This document shows, one piece after another, positions 38,601-46,600 of a stretch of 64,000 nucleotides of DNA. Below the pieces are notes generated by a model. The model did no database searches, was not told where the DNA came from, and was given only the letters and a program-made list of their open reading frames with translations. The position numbers and the translations under genes were made by a program. The DNA is from Biomphalaria glabrata (taxonomy: Eukaryota; Mollusca; Gastropoda; Planorbidae): contig NC_074728.1 in the NCBI RefSeq assembly GCF_947242115.1, positions 8,538,721-8,602,720 of the forward strand, in the 5' to 3' direction. Numbering within the stretch: the first letter of the stretch is position 1; every line of letters begins with the position of its first letter.

Positions 38601-41117
38601 TTCTACTATAAAAGTACTGGTATAAATAAATATTGCACTGATGGCTTCACAGTTCTACAGTTACTTCTTTTAGTTAACATTTTTGTCTAGACACTAATGC
38701 AATTCTCTATTTAGTTTATGTAGTCACATCTTATTTACTTCTTTTAGTTGACATTTTTGTCTAGACACTGTTGCAATTCTCTGTCTATTTAGCTTATGTA
38801 GTCACATCTTATTACTTCTTTTGTGTCCAGGAGAAAGAAGTGCCTGAAGTGAAACCAATAGTCAATGCTGCAGTCCTGCTGAACTTTGGCGACTCTATAA
38901 CCACTGACCATATATCTCCTGCTGGAAGTATTGCTAGAAACAGTCCTGCTGCTAAATATCTGGCCTCCAGAGGGTAAGGCTAAGCTAGTATGAGATTATT
39001 CAAGTATACTTGTTTTTATTTGGACATTGCTAAACTGTTTTTGACTCAGTGCCTTGTTGAATGCCCTGACAATGGGATGCCCCACTTCTATCAATTCTGA
39101 GTATGAAATTCAATCATTTCTCCAGGTTGTCTTAACACATAATAGCTTGCAAATAAATCTTTTTATACACTTATTAATTTTATTTTTATAGTGACAATCC
39201 CAAAAAAATGATTATTACTCTATTTTTTTTAAATATTTGTGTGTGCTAAGTAATCAAATAGAATTAACGTTTTTTTATTTTAAAATTATGTTCTTTAACT
39301 GCAGTGTTATACAAATTGAGAACTTAAATTTTTTGCATTTATTAAAACTATAAAAATATATGGTTATTATCTATATGCGCTAATTGACAGAGTTGTTTGT
39401 TTTCAGACTTGTACCCCGCGAATTCAACTCTTACGGGTCCCGCAGAGGTCATGATGAAATTATGGCTCGTGGAACTTTTGCTAACATTCGTCTAGTCAAT
39501 AAATTTCTGTCCAAGCCTGGCCCTCGTACTTTGTACCACCCAACTGGCGAAGAGGTGAGGAACAAAGCTTGAGAAAAGATTAGACGTCTTGGTTTGAAAA
39601 TATTATAATATGAATTTTTTTTTTAAAGATAAATTAAATATTGTATAAATATTTTTTTTTAGCTCTATAAAACTCATTTAATTTTTTTTGTGACCATTTC
39701 TTTTGAATAGATAAAATCTTTTTATGTGTATGTGGTTATTAATTATTGCTGGTTACTGATGAAAGCTAGACTGATTTTGTAACATTTAAAAATGCACACT
39801 GCTATATACTAAATACTTATGTCAGTAAACATTATTTTAAAGGCTATATTAATAATTCATCTTTTTCTTAATAATAATAATAATATTTAAATAAGGAAAT
39901 AAGTTTTACAATTGTGCATTCAAAAAAAAAAAAAATTAGAGCAAAAATGTGTACAATAGCTTTTTATGTTGGGTTTTTAAACTTGACTTAAGTTAAATTT
40001 ATATTAATGTGAATTCTCTGTTTTTGTTTTCCAGATGGACATATTTGATGCTGCACAGCTGTACAAACAGAGTAACTGCCCCCTTGTGATTCTGGCCGGG
40101 AAAGAGTATGGATCAGGTTCTTCTAGAGATTGGGCAGCCAAAGGACCTTGGATACTTGTGAGTTGTCTTTGAGTATTTTTTTAGGCTTTTGGTAATTACT
40201 TTATGGCATTAAATGAAAAAAAAAAGCAACTCACTAATTTCAACCCTGCTTTTTAGCTTAAAGCAGTTTTTGTGAAATTAAATTTTGTTAAAGCTTATTC
40301 ACAATCAGAAGTTAACTTTAATGTGAATATATGTGAGAAAGAGGGTTTAAAACAACGAACTTTCATTTGAGTCATTATTTCATTGACCAGGGTGTCAGAG
40401 TTGTCATAGCTGAGAGCTACGAACGCATTCATCGCAGCAACCTGGTCGGCATGGGTATTGTGCCTCTTCAGTACCTGGAAGGGCAAAATGCTGACAGTCT
40501 GGGTATAACTGGGAAAGAAAAATTCACCATTAAGTTGTCCAGTGACCTTCAACCTGGCCAGATAATTACAGTTGAGGTGAGCTATATTTGTTTTATTTAA
40601 ATATCTTCTTTTAATTCTAATAATTTACATGTGCTTGGATCTTTCCCTGACACAAGTTGGCAAATGGATGGAAGTCCTACTTGTATCCATGTGCCAATCT
40701 AGTGGGAAGCGTGGTCGAGAGGCTAAGTGCGCTTGAACTTAGCTTGGCTTGGCTACCTATGAAGGGGGCCTAAAGGCAGCACGGAAAAACCTTCTCCTAG
40801 ATACCTCCTCCCCCCACTGGTCCACAACTGAGATTGAACCAAAGCGCTCTGAGCATGCTTTAAGCATAAAAGTAGCTCTATATAAAAGCCATAATTTATT
40901 TATTTTTTATTTTATTAAGTCATGCATGTTGGGGAAATAACGCCATTAATTAATTTTCAAGAGTCAAATTTATTGAAATTAAGATGTTTCTTTTTTAATT
41001 TTCCAGCTGGATAATGGAAAATCTTTCCAGGCGAAACTTCGGTTTGACACAGAAGTGGATCTGACCTACTTCCGTAACGGAGGCATATTAAACTACATGA
41101 TTCGCAAAATGCTGTAG
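18291..41117 (+). CDS. ACO1: Cytosolic aconitase / iron regulatory protein 1, complete, 21 coding exons
   Basis: Interconverts citrate and isocitrate with a 4Fe-4S cluster; without the cluster IRP1 binds mRNA iron-responsive elements. Exons: 18291-18306, 22512-22604, 23675-23843, 24377-24514, 29795-29864, 29985-30168, 30673-30812, 31461-31632, 32062-32162, 32971-33099, 33348-33495, 34478-34613, 35001-35085, 35469-35625, 37466-37590, 37717-37821, 38831-38973, 39407-39554, 40035-40157, 40391-40576, 41007-41117. All have GT/AG borders and all phases join, giving 892 codons (human 889). Motifs in order: [32 protein letters not shown], cluster ligands C441 (SCTNTSNP) and C507/C510 ([15 protein letters not shown]), R540/R545 (SGNRNFEGR), R703, and R784 ([10 protein letters not shown]). 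These equal human C437, C503, C506, R536, R541, R699 and R780. There is no mitochondrial leader. It resembles IRP1 rather than ACO2 throughout. Confidence 0.96.
18999..19137 (-). repeat. tRNA-derived SINE, family D
   Basis: The minus strand reads GGATGGCTGCCTGGTTTGCG, B box CCTGGGTTTAAACCC, GTGGGAGGTTTGGACTAGGA, and ends GAAGGAACATCC. Sister copies are at 19775-19917 and 61909-62032. It lies in ACO1 intron 1. Confidence 0.75.
19775..19917 (-). repeat. tRNA-derived SINE, family D (diverged)
   Basis: The minus strand reads GGCTGCCTAGTCATATGG, TCGATGGTCCCAGC and ends CTGAAAGTACATCC. It has the same orientation as, and lies about 640 bp from, the 18999 copy. Confidence 0.7.
20108..20310 (-). mobile_element. 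LINE 3' end, RT C-terminus fragment
   Basis: The minus strand reads [20 protein letters not shown] with later stops and frame breaks. It is a diverged copy of 8210-8400. The words shared with 7745-7800 at about 20480-20520 probably belong to the same element's untranslated region. Confidence 0.65.
20536..20621. repeat. (AT)n microsatellite
   Basis: AT dinucleotides with a single C interruption, in ACO1 intron 1. Confidence 0.95.
21794..22325 (+). repeat. Composite repeat with internal tRNA-like part
   Basis: Conserved block (TCTTTCTGGCTGGACGCTTT, CAGATCAAGTTGAAACTTTG), link, tRNA-like part near 22050-22110, CCAGATACCCCAAATTG, and a tail with TTAATTATGATTGATTCAAG. It lies about 185 bp before ACO1 exon 2, in sense orientation. 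Confidence 0.65.
24229..24376 (+). repeat. 74-bp tandem duplication over an ACO1 splice acceptor
   Basis: Two units each carry TATCATTGTT, ATGTTTTAG and then the first 30-odd bases of exon 4 (GGGTGTGCCCACAGTGGTAG). AG dinucleotides at 24301-24302 and 24375-24376 are 74 bp apart. Only the second gives the full protein. The first would put TAG in frame at 24337-24339. Confidence 0.9.
25719..25923 (+). repeat. 34-bp minisatellite, about six copies
   Basis: The unit is GCACATTATGCCTAGACTCT plus ACTGTCTCTGAAGT. The inner copies are nearly identical and the outer ones diverge. It lies in ACO1 intron 4. Confidence 0.9.
26131..26310. mobile_element. hAT-type MITE, 180 bp, with intact target duplication
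   Basis: The inverted ends TAGTGTTTCCCAAA and TTTGGGAAACACTA are exact complements. The 8-bp duplication GCCTAAAC lies at 26123-26130 and 26311-26318. There is no coding content. It is inserted in ACO1 intron 4. Confidence 0.9.
28459..28777 (+). other. GC-rich exon-like island in ACO1 intron 4
   Basis: The base composition changes sharply from A+T-rich intron to a coding-like block at about 28459-28740. It follows an acceptor-like CCTTCCACAG. If joined to ACO1 exon 4, the reading phase continues open for 105 codons (Ser/Thr-rich, for example [19 protein letters not shown]) to a stop at 28775-28777. A second plus frame (28354-28770) is also open and holds a membrane-like [19 protein letters not shown]. 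No good donor is seen. It could be an alternative terminal exon, a captured gene piece, or a repeat; I do not recognise the product. Confidence 0.3.
31226..31460 (+). repeat. 134-bp tandem duplication over the ACO1 exon 8 acceptor
   Basis: Both units carry TCAGTGGTCATTCCTTCAAT, TAGATGAAGAGTACAATG, a pyrimidine run and TCTGTATTTGTAG|CATCT. The AGs are at 31325-31326 and 31459-31460. The first copy, if used, reads [17 protein letters not shown] and then a stop at 31378-31380. The second gives the conserved [18 protein letters not shown]. Confidence 0.9.
32403..32670 (-). repeat. tRNA-derived SINE, family A
   Basis: In ACO1 intron 9, antisense to the gene. The plus strand shows TTTCCCCTTTCAGACCTTGC, CGACCAACCGCC-like and GGGTGGACTCAGG; the tRNA-like head is at the right, near 32640-32665. 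Confidence 0.8.
35695..37135 (-). mobile_element. LINE, 5'-truncated and decayed, in ACO1 intron 14
   Basis: The minus strand carries [87 protein letters not shown], the catalytic box [11 protein letters not shown], then [32 protein letters not shown] and GRPRITWRH to a stop at 35704. The frame changes at least twice and a TGA follows QAGFR (about 36873), so it is dead. It is a different family from the LINE at 5296-7076 (no zinc knuckle, [12 protein letters not shown] tail). The insertion is antisense to ACO1 and leaves both neighbouring exons intact. Confidence 0.85.
37606..37649 (+). repeat. 22-bp tandem duplication just after an ACO1 donor
   Basis: TTGACTTTTAGATGGCTATA occurs twice, beginning about 16 bp after exon 15 ends. 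Confidence 0.85.
38222..38495 (-). repeat. tRNA-derived SINE, family A
   Basis: In ACO1 intron 16, antisense. The plus strand shows TTTCCCTTTCAGACCTTGCA, GGGTGTCATGTGGCCAGCAC, TTGGGTGGATTCAGAGGCGC and, at the right, the complement of the tRNA-like head (ACCACTCAGCCACATCGC). Confidence 0.85.
38660..38818 (+). repeat. Tandem duplication next to ACO1 exon 17 acceptor
   Basis: Two units of about 80 bp, each with ACTTCTTTTAGTTRACATTT, TTGTCTAGACACT, GCAATTCTCT and TATGTAGTCACATCTTATT. A third start, ACTTCTTTT, runs into the real acceptor GTGTCCAG at 38830. Confidence 0.85.
40695..40890 (+). repeat. tRNA-derived SINE related to the composite repeat
   Basis: Head GTGGGAAGCGTGGTCGAGAG, GGCTAAGTGCGCTTGAACTT, then CCTTCTCCTAGATACCTCC, CACTGGTCCACAACTGAGAT and a TTTAAGCATAAAAGTAGC tail. 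It lies in ACO1 intron 20, in sense orientation. The A box-like TGGTCGAGAGG fits a Ser/Leu-type tRNA origin. Confidence 0.65.
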
Positions 41118-41193
41118 TGGCACGTTAGTATAGGAGCTATTCAGCATTCACATGATATTTTGGAAAATGTTCTAATATGTACTTACATGTTCC

Positions 41194-41199
41194 AATAAA
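41194..41199 (+). terminator. Proximal poly(A) signal of ACO1
   Basis: AATAAA lies 77 bases after the stop and would give a very short 3' UTR. Confidence 0.5.
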
Positions 41200-41290
41200 C
41201 TGTCATTTAAAAACTTTACTTAGATCCAAAGAAAAGGCATTTGCAGCATCCAATTTAACTTTTGACATCAAAATAATTGTATTAACGAAA

Positions 41291-41293
41291 TTA

Positions 41294-41330
<37 letters not shown>

Positions 41331-41342
41331 ACACACACACAC
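41291..41342. repeat. (AT)n(AC)n microsatellite
   Basis: AT run followed by ACACACACACAC, just downstream of the ACO1 stop and probably within the long 3' UTR form. Confidence 0.9.
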
Positions 41343-42372
41343 GTATATATATATACATTTATAACATTTATTGTTTTTATGTAATGTTATGTCATATAAG
41401 GAATACTTTAAATTTTTATAATGCCCCTACAAACAGGATAAGAATTCAAGCTTTGTATTGAAAACAATGTTTTACCTCCACAACTCAAATCAAAGTGTTA
41501 TAAATGTAGTTTGAAGTCTTTTTCCCTTTTCTCTATCATTCTTTTCTCTCTAAATGTGGCATTATATTCTCTTTCTTTTTTTGTGATCAGATATATGTTA
41601 GTTCACTTTGTTTCGTTGTTTTTCTGTTCCATAAATTGTAGATTAAAAAAAAAAGAGGTAACTAATGGACAAGGTAGCAGGGAAGCAAGAAAAGAAGAAA
41701 ACATATGTTTTGTTAAAAAGTTTCTTCTGCAAATTTTTAAATAATAAGCAATGTACGGAGACTGAACAGGTAGAAACAGATAAGATTAAAGCAAAATAAA
41801 CTCTTATGCTATGATATCCTACGGATGGAAATTGTTTCTCTTCCTCTTTGTCCATTTAAGTCTGTTATTTTTCTTTCTTGTTATTTTTCTTTCTGATGCA
41901 ATTTATTTTTTTTCCCTTTCACTTCTCTCTTTGTTTATGATGTCTATTCTTTAGGCTTGTCACTGCAGTCAAAATAAAATTCACTTGAGCTGTTTTAACT
42001 GTCAGATTCTTTTGTAAATTGTATATACTGTAGGGAAATTTCATAATTTACAAAGATGCTGAAAAAAACAACAATTGATTAATATGAGCATGTTAGTCTG
42101 CTGTAAGAGGACTATTGAATATGTAAGACTTTGATAATCAGAAAGTTTAATTGCATAACAATTTATGTATTTAATGTATGTTAAGTCCTCCACGATTTTA
42201 AATAATTATTTTATGTTATATTTTTAGTTTTATTTTATTTGTTTTTTTTTTTTTAAATTATAGAAACCAATGTGGAATGTTTTAAACAATGTTATGACAT
42301 GCTAGATATGATTCCTATGTTATGAAATGGATAGAATGTTCTACTTTTGATTGTATTTCAAATGCATGAAAT

Positions 42373-42378
42373 AATAAA
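42373..42378 (+). terminator. Distal poly(A) signal candidate of ACO1
   Basis: AATAAA followed within 20-40 bases by a T-rich CTAACTTTTGTTCTGTC element. It would give a 3' UTR of about 1.3 kb. Other AATAAA words lie at about 41796 and 41975. Confidence 0.5.
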
Positions 42379-42474
42379 AGAACTGTGTAAAGAAAATGTC
42401 TAACTTTTGTTCTGTCATTAATGTTATGTAAGCTGTCCTTCTAATTCAAAGTGGAGCATAGGTCCACAACAGTA

Positions 42475-42595
42475 CTTTATCACTCGGCCACCGTGCCTAC
42501 AATATCACTTGTAGTAGTAATTCTCATTTAAAACTAGTAAATGCTGTAAACAATATGTTTTAATCTAGGTGTCACAGTAGACATCATCGTAATCA
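42475..42595. repeat. Repeat shared with 4635-4735
   Basis: CACTCGGCCACCGTGCCTAC, AATATCACTTGTAGT, CTGTAAACAATATGTTTTAA and TCTAGGTGTCAC match the SINE A head and flank at 4635-4735. The match runs past the SINE, so a larger unit was copied or the SINE sits inside another repeat. Confidence 0.5.
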
Positions 42596-42690
42596 CATTA
42601 ACATTACACTTACATAATAAAAAAAAATAAATGAGTAATCCAAAATTAAAAATCAATTGTACAATGAATAGAACTTGAATAGAATATTCT

Positions 42691-42907
42691 ATGGCTCCTT
42701 CTGTCACGGAAGATGATGGATGCGCCCAGATGAGTCACTGGCTTTGGTTCGTCTTGAGACAGAATCTGGAGTGACTGATCAAGCCAATTCTGGAGCGGCA
42801 GAGTTTGCCACAGTTCGTGCATGTATATGCATCTGTCCTAGGGCTAGCTGACTGGGCAGCTTTCTTTTTATTTCTCTTGACAGATGCAGCTTCGTTTCTT
42901 TCTATTA
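42691..42907 (-). mobile_element. LINE 3' fragment, same family as 5296-7076
   Basis: The minus strand reads AAQSASPRTDAYTCTNCGKL and CRSRIGLISHSRFC, matching the zinc-knuckle end of the first LINE. It ends at the same GGAGCCAT. Only about 220 bp remain, a severe 5' truncation. Confidence 0.85.
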
Positions 42908-43431
42908 TAGCTGAAACAAAACAGTGAAAATACAGATGAACAATAATCCAACTATGAATAAGTACTCCTAAATAATCCACTTCGAATAAAAACTAACGAC
43001 TGTGAACAGTGACCAACCAAAACCCCGATAGCTAGTTTCACTTAAATACTAGCGAATATCGATCTTTCTGTCAGGGATATGTCAGTTCTATAAGCTTTCC
43101 ATAATTCCACATTGACCCTACATCTTGTCCTCATCAACACTTCTTAAATACAAACTACCAAAAAAAAAAGTTGCAACCTTCCATCTACGGAAGACAATGT
43201 TGCTACTTAGTGATTGGCCTACCCTTCAGAAAAGAAAGTTGACAAAAAGCTGTTGATTGTATATTTATTTTTGTTATGATTAGAGACATTCTATTATGAA
43301 ATCAAATTCATATCATTGCATTAATTTTTTACAATTTTGTCCTCTCCCTCCTTTCTGCGCAATTTAATAATAAAACGATTCATCGAATCGAATTAAAACT
43401 GCTACTCATTTTTTTTCATCACAAAATAAAA

Positions 43432-43441
43432 ACCGGAAGTG
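43432..43441 (+). promoter_or_regulatory. ETS-type promoter motif before AP3S
   Basis: ACCGGAAGTG is the classic ETS/GABP site. It lies about 160 bases upstream of the AP3S start codon in otherwise A+T-rich DNA. A promoter role is inference. Confidence 0.35.
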
Positions 43442-43602
43442 TAATGGCGAATGCCACAACATAAAGTAATTGAAATAAAACATCTACTGATCGTAGATCT
43501 AGTAATAAATTTAGGAAATTAATGATCGCATTAATGACTAAGCATTATTTATCAAGATAATTACAATAATAAGGATAGTTTTTTTTTCCATAAAACTTGA
43601 CC

Positions 43603-46600
43603 ATGATCAAAGCAATTTTAGTTTTTAATAATCATGGCAAACCTCGACTGAGCAAGTTCTATCAATTTTATGTAAGTACAACTTAGGAAAACGCCCACTT
43701 ACTTCACTTTCTGACTTAGCATTTCGTTTAAACTTTGAAATCATTTATATAGATTCTAGATCTAGATAAGTATAGTCTAAATGTGTTCCTTTTAGATTAT
43801 TATAACGCAGCAACTATCTAAACTAGTTTTACAAAACCTGGGTGACAAAAATCTTTGGCTTTAACACTTACTTTAACTTTATCATTTGTCATTTGAATGT
43901 TTAAAAACTTTAAATTTAAAGGAGTAAGTCCTCATTTATTGAGTCAGAAGAAAAAGTCTTTAAAATATCTAAAGAAAAGCTGACTAGACAACATCAAAGA
44001 ATGGACTGGCCTCTACACTTTTAATATATACTGCTAAAAGACTAAGAACAGATGCTGACAGAAAAAAAAAGAAGGGATTTGGCTGTACATGAACAGTCAC
44101 AGCTTCCCTATATCAAAAGTCAAGTTACACATGAGCTGAGAAGATTAGATTTAGAAATAAAATTACTGTTCATTCATTTAATTTCAAATTCACTCTATGT
44201 ACTTTGATAAAAATTTCAGACTCAATATATTGTAATGAAACTAATATAGTTAGTTAGAGCTTTTGGAACCGAGTTTATTGATACCTCATTTATGTTTCTA
44301 AATTGATTAGAACAAAAGTTATAACAATTTTAGTGGCGAAAATTTTGCCTATATATATTATTTTTTAAAAATTGTGACCGAAAAAGGAAAATTTCACATT
44401 AAAAATGCTGTAACTTATTTACTATTTGAGTTATTTGCATGTAATTTTCACCAGAAATACATGATTATGTCCTGATATATAGTATGAGTAGTAGTAATTT
44501 ATGAATAGCTATCCATGGGATAAATCTAAATATGACCAAGATCTCGTCTACTAGATGTCTAATGTCTTAAAATGATTTATGACTTAAATTTTTCTTTAAT
44601 AAATATTTTAATACTATATTAATTAACTATTGTCAGCTATAAATTAAAAGCATTAATAAAGATATACACATGCAATCTATTCATCTTATGTTCATATAAT
44701 ATCCAACCTTCACTTAAAAAGTTTGTTTGTTTTTTATAAAGTCTTGCCATATAATCAAATTCTGTCTGACATTTATTTTAGCCTGAAGATCTTCAGCATC
44801 AGATTATAAGAGAAACATTCCATCTTGTATCCAAGAGAGATGACAGTGTCTGCAATTTCCTTGAGGGAGGAACGTAAGTCAGACTTTGACTAAATAAGAT
44901 GTTGTCAAATCAGATTAGCACTTAATGAGATGCCAAGTCAGATTAGCACTTAATTTGACTAAATGAGTTGTCTTGTCAGATTTGACTAAATGACATGTTG
45001 TTAAGTCAGAGTAGCTTTAATGATGTGATATATAAACCTCTATTATTGTAGCTGAAATTATCTATTGAAGTAAAAAATAATAAAAAAAAAATACTAAGAA
45101 AGTCTACTGCATTTCCATAACAAATCTTAAAACTGACTAAAATATTTACTCCTTTGATTGACCCAAATAATTCAATAATTTTAATTTTCCTTTTTTTTTT
45201 CAGACTTATTGGTGGGTCAGACTATAAACTAATCTATCGACATTATGCCACTTTGTATTTTGTCTTTTGTGTTGACTCATCTGAGAGTGAGTTAGGAATA
45301 TTAGATCTTATCCAGGTTTGTCTGTTTGATTCTTTGTTTCAGAATAATATTTAACAATTTCAAAATGTTTACGATGGAAAAAAAAAAGCTGTCAAGCTCC
45401 CTCAAGGCTTTTTTTCTAGCTTTCAATTTCTAAAATAATTAGTAATTTCTGATCTGTTTTTTTTTAAGTTAAATCATGAATTTTCCATATCTTATCTTCA
45501 GGTTTTTGTGGAGACCTTAGATAAATGTTTTGAAAATGTCTGTGAGCTGGATCTGATATTCCATGTTGACAAGGTTAGTTGAGGGAAAAAAGTATTACTT
45601 ATCTTAGCATTTCTCAACCAGTGACTTGATCTTTCGGTTACACATGCAGGAATTGTGCTATATACTGTCAACGCAACCCCAGATTCCTCTCCCCAGAGCT
45701 GTCAAAGAGAGGTTACGGACATTCCATTTTTATATATTTTTTTTTTTTGGAGGGAGAGGAGGGGCAGGAGTCATTGAAAACCAACTGGTTGACAAAATAT
45801 ACCTAGTATATTTCATTTTCATTCATAAAAATAGAATATAGTATTGTTCGTACCACTATAGTGTCTGTATATAATGTAGATTATTATGAATAGTTATGCT
45901 GCAAACTTATTATTATAATTTTCTTAACTTTCCTGAACTAGAAAAAAAAACAACAGAACTAGAGAATGATTTAAAGCCAAAGTAATCAAATGCATAACCC
46001 TGTCATGACTTTTCAGGTTCACTACATCCTGTCTGAACTAGTAATGGGGGGCATGGTCCTTGAGACAAACATGACAGAGATCATCACAAGGATAGAGGAA
46101 CAGAACAAGCTTGAGAAGCAGGAGGTATGTCGTACAGTAGCAAACAAGCAATACACTCTAAGTTTCCTTGTTAAATAGTAAAGATATTTATATTTCTGTC
46201 GCAGATAGATCTCCCTCTTGCATACTTTAATGACCTATTATCTTTTGATATTGTGTTGAAAGCATAAGAATCCTATTAGCCTCTTTCCTTTTTTTTTTTA
46301 ACTTGATTGTTAATTAATGGCATTGAATGAAACGCATCCAAAGTTCATACCTTGTTGTGCGATGCACAACTATCTAAGAAAACAATATAGAGTAAAGTGC
46401 GAAGTTTGAGCAGCCCCGATTTGTCAAGAGGTTCCAACAGTTCACTTTTTATTGCTAAAACTTTTTTATTTGAATGTTTACCAAATTACTACTATATTGC
46501 TACTGCGAATGCACCTTTTTTCTTTACTTCCGACACATACTATTTCCGTTTCCTTATAAAGGCTAAGTTCATGGTGAGGTCAAACTCAGGAGGTGTGGAA

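Noticed and set aside
40295-40552. Minus frame opposite ACO1 exon 20
   Set aside because: Antisense shadow of a conserved aconitase exon. The same reason applies to 33302-33484, 34350-34532 and 30044-30226.
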